This document shows, piece by piece, positions 22,074 through 34,555 of a stretch of DNA of 64,000 bases. A model generated the notes under the pieces. It did not search any database. It worked only from the letters and a program-made list of their open reading frames with translations, and had not been told where the DNA came from. The stretch lies in assembly GCF_964656455.1 (NCBI RefSeq), contig NC_135715.1, forward strand, positions 76,955,414-77,019,413. The letters are read 5' to 3'. The DNA comes from Halichoerus grypus (Eukaryota > Chordata > Mammalia > Carnivora > Phocidae). Within the stretch, counting starts at the first letter, position 1. Every line of letters starts with the position of its first letter. The position numbers were made by a program, and so were the translations under genes.

Positions 22074-22410
22074 AGGGCTCAGCAAACTATTGTCCTGGGT
22101 CAAACCCAGCCCACTCCTGCACTAAAAGCACTAAGTCCAGAACCCAAGCACTAAAAGTTGATATTTTCAAATGGATGAAAAAAAAAAATCAAAAGAACAA
22201 CAGTATTTCATGACATATTAAATAAAATTCAAATTTCAGTATTTCTATATAAAGTTTTATTGGCACACAGCACTCATTTGTTTACGTATCCTCCTACGGC
22301 TACTTTCGTCTTGTAATCGAGAGTTCTGGCACAGACTCTGTGGTTTGTAGAGCCTACATTATATACTAGCTGGCTCTTTCCAGAAAAAGTGTGACAACCT
22401 CTGATTTGGA
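22074..22410 (+). mobile_element. hAT-type DNA transposon fossil
   Basis: Contains ctcagcaaactattgtcctg at one end, an 'aaagttttattggcacacag' core, 'atttgtttacgtatcctcct' and 'tagctggctctttccagaaa'. This matches the common mammalian hAT fossil whose ends read cag.ggttggcaaact. It is interrupted by a short tract and lacks a transposase. Orientation is given by the text as I recall it. Confidence 0.6.
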
Positions 22411-23039
22411 TTACTTGTCCAAAGTCATGCAGCTAGTAAACAGAGCAGTGGGGATTCTAACATGGAACAAATTGGTTCTGTGTTTTCTCAGGTTCTGTGA
22501 CTTTTGGTGTCTTCTCTAAAGTTGCAAAGAATGGAAAGCAATTTCTTACAAGTTACGCCCTCCTTTCAAAATCAGTTATATATCCTGGAGCATATTTAGG
22601 AGAGATTGCTATGATATGAAAAAAATAATGAGGGAATACTTCACTTACACAAATGTCAATTATCCGCGCTTTATAATCCTACAAAGACCCTTGAGAGCCC
22701 TGGGTGGGGGCAGCTCCTATTCTAGGCAACACTTCACTGTCTCTATCCAGTGCTTGACTTTCCTAATTTTAATACTCCCTTCTTATTCTAGGAAGATGGA
22801 ATTCTTCCAGGGGTGCACAGCCCTGTAGTAGCAAAGAGAGAAATTGCTGGTGTCAATGCATGACCCTTGTGAAAAAGAGGGAAAGGCATTTTCCCAAGGG
22901 CAATATCAATCTACTTATTTACTAGTGAGCCAATCCTTCTTTTTCACTTTTAATGTTGGACAAAGAGCACGAGAACAGCTGGCCCTATTTAATTCCTTTT
23001 CTATTAAAGTAGTGAAAGCAAAGACTGTTAGGCCTGTGC

Positions 23040-23220
23040 AAGAACCCTTACTCTGCCCCTAATCATCTGGGGGACCTTGGGAAACATTTAACATCTTTTT
23101 ATTATATTCATAACATATATTTAACATTTCTTAGCCTTATTTGACTTCTCTATAAAATGGCAATAAATATTATACCTAATCAATAAGTTTGTTGTGATTA
23201 AATCGCTATACATTTCCTGA
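23040..23220 (+). repeat. MIR SINE remnant
   Basis: gggggaccttgggaaacatt, then 'cttctctataaaatggcaat' and 'aataagtttgttgtgattaa' follow the MIR right half. An AT insertion separates the parts. Confidence 0.55.
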
Positions 23221-24298
23221 CATGTTACCTCACACATACGGATTCAAGACGATAATTTTTTCTTCTTTTTTTTGTCATTAGGGATAAAAAAAAAACTTTG
23301 GGGACTTTTTCTTGACTTTTTTTGGTGAAACTGTTACGAAATTGATAAAGGAAAAAATGGTGCTGGAAAAATTGGTTATTCATATGGAAAAAAATGAAAA
23401 TGGATTTCCTACTTCTTACCATACACAAAAATCAACTCCAGATGGATTAAGAACTTAAATGTCAAAAGTAAAACCTTAAAACTTTTAGAATGAAATATAA
23501 AAGAGCAGCTTTATTACCTCAGGGTAGGGAAATATTTTTAAACATGACACAAAAAGTGCCAAACATAATGAAAAAGAATTATATATTTGATTGTATTAAA
23601 AAATTTTTTTTAATTTCTTTATAAAAAAAACATCTTAAATACAAGCTGCAAAGTAGGGGAGAAATATTTGCAACACCTAAAGCCAACAAAAGAGTAAGAT
23701 TAAGAATGTGCAAAAAAAAAAAAAAAACCCACAGAAACTTTGCAAAAAAATAGGAAAAATAATTACGTGAGAGAAAACTGAACAAAACACAAGAAGAGGC
23801 ATTTCACAAAGAAGAAAACACCTAGGGGTAGCAAGCATGAAAAGACACTCAGTCACTAATTAAAGAAAGGTAAGTCAAGGTGAATAAAATGTCCTCTTAA
23901 ACACCCCTTTAGTTTACGAGGATTAAGAAGGCTGACAATACTAAATGTTGGAAAGGATGTGGATCAATGGGAGCTTCTATACATCACTAGTTGGAGTGTG
24001 AATTATACATCCACATGGAAAAAATTTTGGCATTATTTTGTGAAATTGAACATCTGCATACCCTATGAGTCAGCAATCCCACATTCAGGAATATACCCAA
24101 ATATGTGTCTATCAAGGGTCATGCCGCCAATAGAAGTCCTCCTCTTGATTACCAAAAACTATAAATAACCCAAATACCTATTCACAAAAGAGTGATAAAT
24201 ATGTTAAGATATATGCACACAAGGGAACATTACAGATTATTGAAAATGAAAGAATGGCAGTCCATACAACAACATAAGATTAAACTTTGTAAAGTCAC

Positions 24299-25197
24299 TG
24301 TCTTAGCTCCAGCTGCCATAACAAAACACCATAGACTGGGTGGTGGAAACAGCAGACATTTATTTCGCACAGTTGTGAAGACTGGGAATCCAAGATCAAG
24401 GTGCTGGCTATTTGATTCCTGGTGAGAGCTGTCCTCCTGACTTGCAGAGCTACCTTTTTAATGTGTGCTCACAATGCCTTTCCTCAGGACATGTCATGGT
24501 GAGACAGAAAGCTCTGGTGTCTCTGCCTCATCTTTTTTTTGTTTTTGTTTTTAACATATAATGTATTATTTGTTTCAGGGGTACAGGTCTGTGATTCATC
24601 AGTCTTACACAATTCACAGAGCTCACCATAGCACATACCCTCCCCAATGTCCATCACCCAGCCACCCCATCCCTCCCACCCCCCTCCACTCTGAAGGGGC
24701 GCATGCACCCCAATGTTTATAGCAGCAATGTCCACAATAGCCAAACTATGGAAAGAGCCTAGATGTCCATCAACAGATGAATGGATAAAGAAGATGTGGT
24801 ATACATATACAATGGAATAATATGCAGCCATCAAAAAATGAAATCTTGCCATTTGCAACGACATGGATGGAACTAGAGGTATTATGCTAAGCAAAGTAAG
24901 TCAACCTGAGAAAGACAAGTATCATATATGATCTCACTGATATGAGGAATTTGAGAAACAAGACAGAGGATCATAGAGGAAGGGAGGGAAAAATGAAACA
25001 AGACGAAACCAGAGAGGGAGACACTTAATCTCTGCCTCAGCTTAGAAGGGCACCGATCCCATCACAAGAGCTTCACCCTCATGACCTCATCTAAACTTAC
25101 TTACCTCCCAAAGGCCCTACCTCCTAATACTATCACCTTGGGGGGTAGGGCTTCAGAATGAATTCTGGAGGGGGACATAAATGTTCAGTTCATAACA
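24299..25197 (-). mobile_element. Solo MaLR LTR, itself interrupted by an L1
   Basis: On the + strand it begins tgtcttagctccagctgcca and ends ...gttcataaca, so TG...CA ends in both senses. Exact 5-bp TSDs gtcac lie at 24294-24298 and 25198-25202. Complementary MaLR text is clear (caaaacaccatagactgggt, aagatcaaggtgctggctat). Removing the inserted L1 and its TSD leaves about 390 bp, a normal LTR length. Confidence 0.85.
24531..25028 (-). mobile_element. 5'-inverted (twin-primed) L1 inside the LTR
   Basis: 24531-24690 is minus-strand L1 3' end starting with its T-run tail. 24691-25028 is more upstream L1 sequence in the opposite (+) orientation. The junction lies at about 24690 with a ct overlap. 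An 11-bp TSD tctctgcctca flanks it (24520-24530 and 25029-25039). The tail sits at the end of the proximal 3'UTR module, so this copy ended at the earlier polyA site. The inverted half keeps the 100-bp segment that the full-length L1 lacks. Confidence 0.85.
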
Positions 25198-25450
25198 GTC
25201 ACTTTAAGTGAAAAAGCAAATCCCAGAAGGAACATGCAGGATAATACCTCAAAGCATATAAATGTAAGTAGTACATTGTTTAGGCTGTATAATGGGATGT
25301 AAAGAGCACGTAAGTTAGTGGGTATGTTCAAGTGGATATGTTGATCGGGTGGTAGTTCACAGGAGTTTAATATATTAAATCTATACAGGATATTTATATA
25401 CTTAGCATATTAAATGAATGAATGTAAATAAATGAGTGGGAGAGAGCTGG

Positions 25451-28400
25451 CTAGGCACGAACTCAGAATTACCATGTGCGAGGATGTCAGTAACCACCAA
25501 TTATAATTAGTTCAATACTTGACATCCCCCCAAAAGAGTGAGAGACTGGACAGAAATCGGTGAAGTTTGGGCCATTAATATCAGACAACGGAGACTAAGT
25601 TTAATTTCCCGCCAGAGTGTCGGCTGGAGCTGGCGTGAGCCTTCAGCTGACGCACAGGCTTGTGCCAGAACGTTTTGTAAGCGTGGTCTCACCACAGAGA
25701 ACCATTTAGAAAATTTATTGTCCTTCATCAATCTTTCCTTTCAGAGCAGGAAGACAGTCGTGGCACAAGGAAATAACAAGCCAGTTACAAAAATAAATTT
25801 GTGACTCAAATTAAGGTATAGCCCCAACTTGACTGAGACAAAGCTGGGGAGGAGATGGCCGACTGATAGGTTAGTACTTCTCTCTTACCTTCTTCCAAAT
25901 CTTGTCTTTAGTAGCATTCAGAAGACCTAAAAACCACACGTGGTCTGTCATCCTCCTATCCTTGCTCTTAACCAGGCAGTCTCTAAGGAAGTATTTGCCC
26001 CCAAGTTTGAATCTCCTAACTCGATTTTCAAGTCACTTCAAGTCAGAACAACTTTGCGCCCCTGAGTTGCAATCTCTTAGGATCAGGAATTCATAACAAA
26101 AACACAATAACCTGAGGATTTTCTGGTTCATTACCCTTGGGTTGATTCATAAAAAAACTTAAAGTGGAGACCAAAGTAAGAGATGAGCTAATAGATGGAG
26201 CCCACTCAGCTGCACTGAAAATTGACCCCACGAGTGCAAGCCACCCGGTTCATGCATTTCTCGGTATATAGGCTTATTCATCCCAACCACCCCCATCTCC
26301 TCAAGAAGGCTCTTCTGGATTAAGTAAGGGTGAGTTTTCCCCAGCTCCCAGCCCCACCCCCCACAACTGAATAAAGCAAAGTTGACTAAATGGGTCTTTT
26401 GCTCTAGGGAGGGGCAATTTTACATGAGGATCTGGCCAAAAGACCACCCACAAAAGCTTGCATAAGAGAAAGAGATTTTTTCCCCTGGAAAAGCAAATTC
26501 AATACCCAGGTGAGCAGTTAATTTCCCACGCAAAGCATGTGGATACATTAAAAGCAGGCTGCCATTTATACACGGTAACCATATAATTTCTCATCTCAAG
26601 TGGAACACCTTTAAGCATGAGACAGGAGCACTATTAATAATTAAGTGGAAGGAACTGACATTAACCTGATGTGTGCAGGCTACCCAGTATTTATGCCATT
26701 ATAACTGCAGCAAATGGGTGTCTTGTATCAGCTTGTTCACCCTAGCTTTACTTCGAGTGCTCTTCACGTACGAAGGCAAAAAGACAATGTGACTTTGAGT
26801 TTGGCAGAAATGCGCAGGTTTGTTTAGATTCAGTGCTTAACCATCTTGTTCTGATAGGAGTTTGTCATGAAGATGCCTTTTTTGGAAATGGTATTTCTGT
26901 ATAATCAGAAATGTGCAAATATGCACAGATAATTTTTAAAACTGGAAAGAAATATTAGAAAAATGCCTGAATGCCAATAGCATTTAGCACTTGGATTTGG
27001 GATTATGGGCCATTTTAAATTTATTTGTATACGTTTCTTTCAATTTATCTAAGAAATATATTTTATTTACAGATTGCATTTAAAGGGGTTTATCTCACTC
27101 TGACATTCCGTCTACACATTTTTCGTAAATCAAATTGCTTGAAATTAGCAGCTAGTGAAGACCTTCCAAGTCTACCCACATTCTGAAAATATCTTCAAGA
27201 TGAGGCTTTGGGATTCACCTCTGTTAGGAGCCTTCCCTGTCAATTTGTGAAAATTGTGAATTTCTCTCTTTTGTCAGAACCCTGATTCAGAACCATATAA
27301 GGTTAGCGGTGGAGAACTAGATACATTTTGCGGGCATCTATCACACAAATGCTGTGCAGGTGTTCATTTCCTCTGGCATAGATATTAAGAGCAATATATT
27401 TACATGCAAGATCTTGGGCCCTTTGAATTGCATTTCCCCTGAGGGCTCAGTAACAGAATATTGTCTATTACCTTTAGCAACGTGTCGCGTAGTGTGTCAA
27501 TGAGAAGCCCCTGACTGGGTAGCTCTCTTAGCAGGACCCTTCCACAGCTGAGTATAAACACTCGAAGAACCCTCCTACAAAGCATTTACAGTCATTTGTG
27601 GCCCTGCACAAACTAAGAGAATGACATGGCAGCTGGTTGTCAGAGAAGATGAAACATATTCTAAAACTTAAAGCAAGATATTTTATCTGACCTTGAAATG
27701 GATGCTTGTCATTGAAATGATTTGAAAATGCTACTTTCCTTTGAGTGAAAGCTAAAATGGGACAATGGATGATGTGGTTTTCCTGTGTGTATTTTTAAAG
27801 TGCACATCTGGAGAGATGCATCATCACTACCGTGTCACTGACGAGTCATGCTGGACTGTAATAGCCAAAGAGTTAGGCTGCCCGTGCCACAGCCCCCTCC
27901 TCGCTGACTGAGGTCTCCTTGGAGAGGCGGCCCCACCTTCATACCCCAGAATGGCTCAGCAAGGTTGTGTGGAGCCACTGGAGTGACTGTAAACCCTCCT
28001 CCCAAATTAAACTGACTGAAGAAACGAAAGCCACACCACTGTGGAAATCAGGCTCTCTAGGGTTAATGTAATTTGGAGTTCGGAATGCTGGACAAAGCAT
28101 AAGATGCTGAACACCAAATTAAGTTTTCTCCGAATATTCTCAAAAGACTCTTTGTTTGCTTGTGCTGCTTCTATTCAGAAGTAGGGCTTCCCCTTGGTTT
28201 TCTAAAATATTCAAACTGCTACCATGGAATCTACTCAAAAATTCGAATATACGTTATAATAATAAATGTCTTTCCACCATAATGATCAAGCTTCAGTGCA
28301 ATAGCTAAATTATGGTCAAAACAGAAAGCAGCTGGAATATGTATTCTGAGGTAATAGAGGTAGAGGTGGGGGCATGGCCATCTCTTTATAGATAATAATT

Positions 28401-28714
28401 CCCTTTCCAAATTCCCCTGACAGGAATATGGATCTGAATAGTCCATTTCTTGGACCATGGTCATCTCCATTTCTTTCTCATTTCATGTGCTTTTCAATGG
28501 AGCCACCCTGACTTTAACTGATCTGACCAAAATATCCAGCATGCAAAAATATAGACTAAAAATTGAGCATCTATTTTGTTTTTAAAATGTCAGTTTTGGG
28601 CCATGTACTAGGTAAGGATGAAAAATGTAACATTAGCTTTCTGCATTTAATTTCTTTCTCACTTCATTATTATTGACTGGTCATCAGGATGTTAGTTCTC
28701 TTATGCTCTTTACT
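25451..28714. other. Repeat-poor unique block, 3.3 kb
   Basis: No transposable element recognised in over 3 kb. No long frame with known motifs. It is a candidate for constrained non-coding sequence because the neighbouring 20 kb is densely invaded. Confidence 0.4.
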
Positions 28715-28875
28715 CAAACTCTAATGTGCATCAGCATCACTTGGAGATCCTGTTAAAATACAGATTCTGCTTACATGGACCTGGAGCGAGGCCTGGGATT
28801 CTGCATTTCTACCAAGCTCCACGGGTTGCTGAGGATCCAGGGCTCTGCAGACTCTGCTGGAAATGGTAATGCTTT
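28715..28875 (+). mobile_element. MER5-type hAT fossil
   Basis: gtgcatcagcatcacttgga, 'ctgttaaaatacagattctg', 'gcctgggattctgcatttct' and 'ccaagctccacgggttgctg' follow the MER5 non-autonomous hAT element in order. Confidence 0.75.
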
Positions 28876-30175
28876 AGAAACAGGCTCCGGGAGAGAGTTA
28901 ATGGTGATGAGTTTATTTCCACACGTCTGTCAGTCACACTGGGGTGTTTTTAAGTCCATCTCTTTCTTTCTTCTTTCCCCCCCACTCCCCCAAAGGATAA
29001 AGATGACATGAGGAGTCCCCTAGTTCTCTTTCTTCACTGCCACCTGCTGTAGATGCTGAGGACAGCTGAGGACAAGGATGAGGGCCCACTGCTTTTGCTC
29101 TGCTCTCCAGAGCCCATGGGTTCCCTTGATTCCAGGCCCTCGCAGGGCTAACACACCGCTGATTGATGGCCCTGACCACCACAGTGACAGCAGGAGCATC
29201 CCAATTGTCAGAGCTCCATCTGTGGCTGTTGAACTTAGTAATGTTTCCTTTGAAACAGAGAAAGTTGGGCATGTCAAATGCTAAGAGGTTGAAAGTAAGT
29301 GTTGTAGGTGGTCTGTCTGATGAACTAGAACAGATGCCGCTTTTATTTCCATCCTAATTGTATCAGGCCTTCCTGGTGGGAGATTTAACACTTTTTGGGA
29401 ATAGCATCACATTCCTTTTTTTTTTTCTTTTTTTCTTTCTTTTTACCTTAAATCCCAAGTGTCTTAGTTTCAAAGTCGGGTTTACAAATGGGAAATTCCG
29501 AGATGTGTTTCTCCTCCACCCCTTTGGAGCCCTGAGTTCAATGCATTCTTAACTTTTGCACCCGCATTTGCTCTTTTGCTTTTGTTCTCCCATTATAAGA
29601 CAAGAGGAGAAAGTAGGTTTGGTCATTTGCATCTCTTCACTGCAAGAGTAAGCTTTGTAAAAACACCAATAGTGAGAGTAGGCAAGCAAGCGACACATTA
29701 ATATAACTTTTGGCAATGAGTTAAGAAGACCTGAAATGTGTTTCTTTTTGTTTTTACGATTTAGTCAAATTGGATTTATTATAAGCAGGTATCTTTCTCA
29801 TGATAGCAGGGCCCCAACATTGCACATGAGTTCAGCCTTGATCAGACTTGTATCATACTCATAGAAGATCTGAAACCATTAGGATAGAAAAAATATTTAC
29901 AAAGAAATGATTAAAAAAATGAAACAAACAGAAAAACCACCAACAACATGGTGTTAATCTTCTCTGCTTTCAAGATGGTTAAAGACAAAACAAAGTAAAG
30001 CAAAACACAAATAAAACAATATTTTTTTGTCATTTCAGTTTGAAATTCTCAGCTTAGTTTTCAAAGCTCTTTTCATTTCTTGCTCCTCTCAAAGTTTCCA
30101 CCCTAAGTTATCACTTACTCTGAGACACAAACCTTGTCTTGTTTGATTCAGATGAAATGGGCTCACCGCACATTC
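28876..30175. other. Unique sequence
   Basis: Contains T-rich tracts near 29415 and an A-rich tract near 29900-30020, but no element or exon that I can support. Confidence 0.35.
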
Positions 30176-30270
30176 TTCTTTTTTATTATTATTATCTTCA
30201 GTTAGCTACTTATAGTACATCATTAGTTTTTGATGTAGAGTTCAATGATTCATTAGTTGCATATAACTTA
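30176..30270 (-). mobile_element. Short L1 3'-end fragment
   Basis: On the + strand a T-rich run, then 'acatcattagtttttgatgt', 'gagttcaatgattcattag' and 'catataact'. This is the complement of the distal end of the L1 3'UTR. About 95 bp, 5'-truncated. Confidence 0.7.
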
Positions 30271-30639
30271 GTTTCTACTTCCATCAGGCATATTTACTCT
30301 GCTGGTTCTGCCTCTCCCTGCAAACTTGGCCCTGCTGTCCATCAGCATATATATATACCCACCTACTGTAAATGTCAGTTCAGTGTCCCCATGCTTTGAC
30401 AAGTGGCCCTTTCTCCTCTCTTCAGTTACCTAGTTGATTGCCATTCAAATGTTGTTGCACAACCATATTCCTTCATGGTCTCATGACTACATATTCTGCT
30501 TCCTTGAGTAGAAGAGATCTTCAAAGGCAGGTTTTCACTATCCCCCATTACTCAATAATTACACAAATAGTGCACACCAGTACTTAAGAATGTGGTTCGT
30601 TTTTGTTTTCTTCAAAACCCTTGTTAAATTTCAACAATT

Positions 30640-31090
30640 ACATTTCAACAAATTTGTTATGTTCCTTTTTTGGAAAAGTATAAATTGTGAAATATTTGAA
30701 ATTATGTGGAAAAAATAAAACCCCCAAATCATCCATAAACTATAATTTATATTTTGTGATATATACTTCTATACCTCATTTGAAGGTTATAACACATCCA
30801 GACTATTTATTGACATCTATCTATCTATCTACCTATCTATCTATCATCTAAGAACAAGATGTTTCATTCAGGTTCCCCTCTAAAAATCTGGGTTTACACT
30901 GTGCTTAATATTTTGCAACTTACATTTTAGACTTAAATTTAACATCATGTGAACAATATATGATGTCATTCTTCTAATCTTATTATTATGATTATTATAA
31001 CAACATATTTTTAAATGAATAGAATTCCATCACAGGGTATTATCATAATCCATTAAAATAATTTTCTATTATTGAACATTTAGAACATCT
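30640..31090 (-). mobile_element. Ancient L1 (L1ME-like) 3' fragment
   Basis: Complement of old L1 3' text such as 'ttttgcaacttacattttag' and 'gaatagaattccatcacagg', interrupted by a TCTA microsatellite at 30816-30846. Diverged; the family is tentative. Confidence 0.5.
30816..30846. repeat. (TCTA)n microsatellite
   Basis: About eight tetranucleotide units with one internal TACC variant (tctacctatc). Confidence 0.9.
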
Positions 31091-31164
31091 ATGCAGTAGA
31101 TTGTCACACTAATGGGCTTCAGTGGATCCCATGTCTCCTCCAATGTTGATTCTGGCTTGGATAT

Positions 31165-31625
31165 GAGACTGCTATATTGTTTTCCTCTTGCTACTGTAAC
31201 AGATTATGTCAAACTTAGTGGCCTAAAAGAGCCAAATATATTATTTTACCATTCTCAAGGTCAGAAGTCCAAAATTGGTCTTACAGGGCTAAAATCAATA
31301 TTCGGCAGAATGCTGTACCTTTTACAGGTTCTAGAGGAGAATTCATTTCCTATATTTTCTAGCTTCTGGAGGCCAGTTTCATTCCTTGGCTCATGGCTAC
31401 CTCACTCCAACCTCTGTGTTGGCCATCATGTCTACTCTGACTCTTACCTCCTCCCTCCTCCCTTTTCTAAGGACCCTTGTGATTACATCAGGACCACTCA
31501 GATCATTCTGGATTATTTTACCATTCCAAGATCCTTATCCTAACCACACATATAAAGTTCTTTCTTCTGCCATGTAACAGGATTAAGATATTGACATCTT
31601 TGGGGGCTATTATTCTGCCTACCAT
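31165..31625 (-). mobile_element. MaLR LTR (MLT1-like), diverged
   Basis: Complementary MLT1 text in order: ctactgtaacagattatgtc, 'aggtcagaagtccaaaattg', 'gttctagaggagaattcatt', 'cttggctcatggctacctc', 'aaggacccttgtgattacat', 'ggctattattctgcctacca'. The ends are blurred and no TSD was identified. Confidence 0.7.
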
Positions 31626-32184
31626 GAATTGCTTGGGCCAACGGGACATCAGCAAATGCAGCACAAATTGTGGATAAGTGCCTAGGCAATAAGGCTTGTC
31701 CTCTTGGAATCATGCTGCCACTATGTATAAAAGCTATGTTGTCCTGGTAGAAACATCATTTGGATAGGAACTAGAGTGCCCGTGGCTTTGCCAAACAGCC
31801 AGGCCTAGGAGTGAGACTATCATGGATCATACTGCCCTGATTTTGTTGTCAGGTATAGCCTTGTGAATAACAACAGCAGAAATGGCCAGCCCAGGTAAGC
31901 CCAAGTGAAACTCAAGAATCTTGAATAAATCAGTCATTCTAGTTTTGAGACACTATGTTCAGGGCCATTTGTTATGCAACAAAATATAACTTGCTATTTT
32001 AAACAAAATTGTGGTGAACAACAATGCATGCACATCTTTGGGGAACATAGGAATTAGATAAAAGCCCTCTAAAAATTAGGGAGACAAAGAAGGACAAATT
32101 TTTGTGATAGAATTTCTAGTAGCTCTGTAGATAGAATCATTTTCTTCTGTGAAACGGCCCTTTGAGTAACTCTGAAGCTCAGCC
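31626..32184. other. Unique sequence
   Basis: No element or exon recognised. Confidence 0.35.
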
Positions 32185-32310
32185 AGGTTGGTAACAATGC
32201 ACTCTAGTGGAAGAAAATATTGACCTTGGCACAACTGAACAAGTTATTTAACATCTTTAAGCCTTCATTTTCTCTGAAAATGGAATTTCATCAGTAAAAT
32301 AGGGATGAAA
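32185..32310 (+). repeat. MIR SINE remnant
   Basis: acaagttatttaacatcttt, 'aagccttcattttctctg' and 'atcagtaaaatagggatgaa' match the MIR order. Confidence 0.6.
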
Positions 32311-33239
32311 AATAAATGGAGAATGTCATTCCTTTCGTTTGGAATTGTTGTTATCAGCCAGTAAAACTGTCTTTACTAAACATGCTGTGTAAACTTCAGA
32401 GCGTTGTAATTAGAGAAGCTCATCCCTGGGTTCTCACTAGACATTTAGATGCACCAGTAAGAGGACAGATTTGGTCAGAGAGCTTTGAGAATCTATGTGA
32501 CATTGACTGCTTCATCTCTCCAAATTCTGGTTTACTCCTCTTGACTTTCACCTCTATATAACCTCTTGGTTTTTCTGCTTTTTAGAGTTGTATTGAACAC
32601 TCAATGAGATGACCAACGTCTAGCTCCTAGAAGAGTACTGGATGGATTTCTCCTTCTTTCCTACAGTTCACTCTGCTCCCTCCACCCAAGCACCACAAGC
32701 CATTTACATCAACTGTGTTTAATGTGTGTATTTTGTATTGCCTTTATGAAAGGAGGTAAAAATAGCAGGCATGCTCATTACTTAAAATTTCACAGGAACA
32801 TGTGAAATAGTTTATATGTCCTATATTACTCAAAGAATGAATACAGATTAATTAAGGGCTGCAAGACTTAAGAGACAGGGAATGGGCAGAAAAGTGTCTT
32901 GAGATGGAAGGTGAGCCCAAAGATGATGAGAAGAAATGCAGGAGTTAGCCAGCCAAGAGTTTCAGCCATTAGTAAAAACGAAGTGACTCGATATTTCAAA
33001 CATTGATAATATCAAAAATAACTCTGATGATAGGAAAGGTAAAAAAACAGACAAACAAATAAACAAACAACAACAAAAAAAAAACAAGCAAAATAAGAGA
33101 AATTTTTGTTACCCAGGACAGGGTTGGTTAGGAACTCAGAGCTTCAAGTCAGTTGAATTATTTGAGATTTATATGAGATTTACATTTAAGATCAATGAAT
33201 GCACTCAATAGCTAAAATAAAACAGGTGGCATATCCAAC

Positions 33240-33480
33240 CCCACCTCCTCCAGAAAGTTTTCCTGAATGACCCAGCGTTTAGTCATCCTTCTTGCGTTGT
33301 GGACTCCATATATGATGTAGTCCCTGTTCCAGGCAACTTATTAATAACTGCTATTTTAGTACTTAATTATATTTACTATTAGAAATTATTCACAACTGTT
33401 TCACATGTGTGACTCTTATCTCACTTAGATTGTAAAATCCATGAGGAAAAATTCCATGTCTTGTATATTCTCAGAGTTTT
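33240..33480 (+). repeat. L2-type ancient repeat
   Basis: cctccagaaagttttcctga, 'ttattaataactgctatttt', 'gattgtaaaatccatgagg' and 'aattccatgtcttgtat' follow the L2 3' region ('aggaagccttccctga ... gactgtaagctccttgaggg'). Confidence 0.6.
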
Positions 33481-34044
33481 GATTAGCCCTCTGCAAACCT
33501 TTCTGCCCACAGTTCAGGAAAATAACAAAATATTTTAGAACTTAATTAATTGGTATTTTGATAATGACAGGGCCAATGTTTCACAATCATTCTGAAAGCC
33601 CACTTTGTCACTGTTTAGGGGTGAGTTAGATGAGGTTGGCCAAGTGTGCTGAATGGCCTTTGACCCTACCAAAGAATTCTTTGGAATCAAAAAGTCAGAG
33701 AACTAACCATTACCATTTTAACTTAGACATATATACACTTTGAAGTTCTTTTTAACTTTTTATCTAATCAATATGAATCTACCCCCTGTATTTCTTGTTT
33801 AGCAATTCATGGCACAATCAGAATAGAAACATAAACTTTAGTAGAATGTTGGGGTTTTATGGCCCATGTCATAATAATAATTTATCTGTGAATAATATTT
33901 TAGTGGATTGCAAGGCATTACTCAATTGCAATATAAAATTAACCCAGGAGGACACCTTTCTTGCAGAATTATTTTCTATATATTGACATATTCCTCCTCT
34001 GACAATTTGAAAACCAGGAAAGTGCTAAGATTGGGTTTTGCTTT

Positions 34045-34235
34045 GTTGCTGTTGTTGTTTTACTATAGCCACTAGCATTAAAATCAGCTGGGACACTTAT
34101 TTCAAAAATCAGGTTCCTGACACTAGACCAAGATCCACAGATTCAGAATCTGTGGAAGTGTGGCAAAAAAATCTGTGTTTTAAACTAGTTTCTTAGGTAG
34201 TTTTATGAATCCTAATGTTTGAAAACCATGATTTT
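34045..34235 (+). mobile_element. MER5-type hAT fossil
   Basis: ttaaaatcagctgggacact, 'caggttcctgacactagacc', 'agattcagaatctgtggaag' and 'aatgtttgaaaaccatga' follow MER5. Confidence 0.65.
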
Positions 34236-34389
34236 ATTTTTAATCATAGCTTGATTTCCTAGGAAATTGTGTACATTTCATCCTCTTTTTCCTACTTGGT
34301 CTAGAATTATCTTTGATTTATTCACTAAAGCTTATTTTTGTGTTTTGTTTTAATACCCGATATGCTGCTAAGACTATATGTCTTAGGAT

Positions 34390-34555
34390 AATAGTTCTGA
34401 AACTTGGCTTGTATCAGAATAATCACTGGAACTTAAGAAATAATACCTAACCCCATCCTAGACCCATTGAGTAACACTCATGAAGACTAAGGCTGGGGTA
34501 TACATTTGTTTCAAAAGCTAAATAGGTAACTCAGCGGTTGGAGTGGAGAAACACC
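34390..34555 (+). mobile_element. MER5-type hAT fossil, second copy
   Basis: atagttctgaaacttggctt, 'atcagaataatcactggaac' and 'aaggctggggtatacatttg' follow MER5. It lies 155 bp after the previous copy in the same orientation. Confidence 0.55.

Larger units (their letters stand above)
23300..25450 (+). mobile_element. Old L1 3' half, split by an LTR
   Basis: Sense L1 ORF2 C-terminal text: caactccagatggattaaga, 'ggagaaatatttgcaacac', 'cactagttggagtgtgaatt', 'agcaatcccacattcaggaa', 'aggaacatgcaggata'. Interrupted at 24299-25197 by a MaLR LTR and resuming at 25203. All frames are destroyed. The distal limit near 25450 is approximate. Confidence 0.7.
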
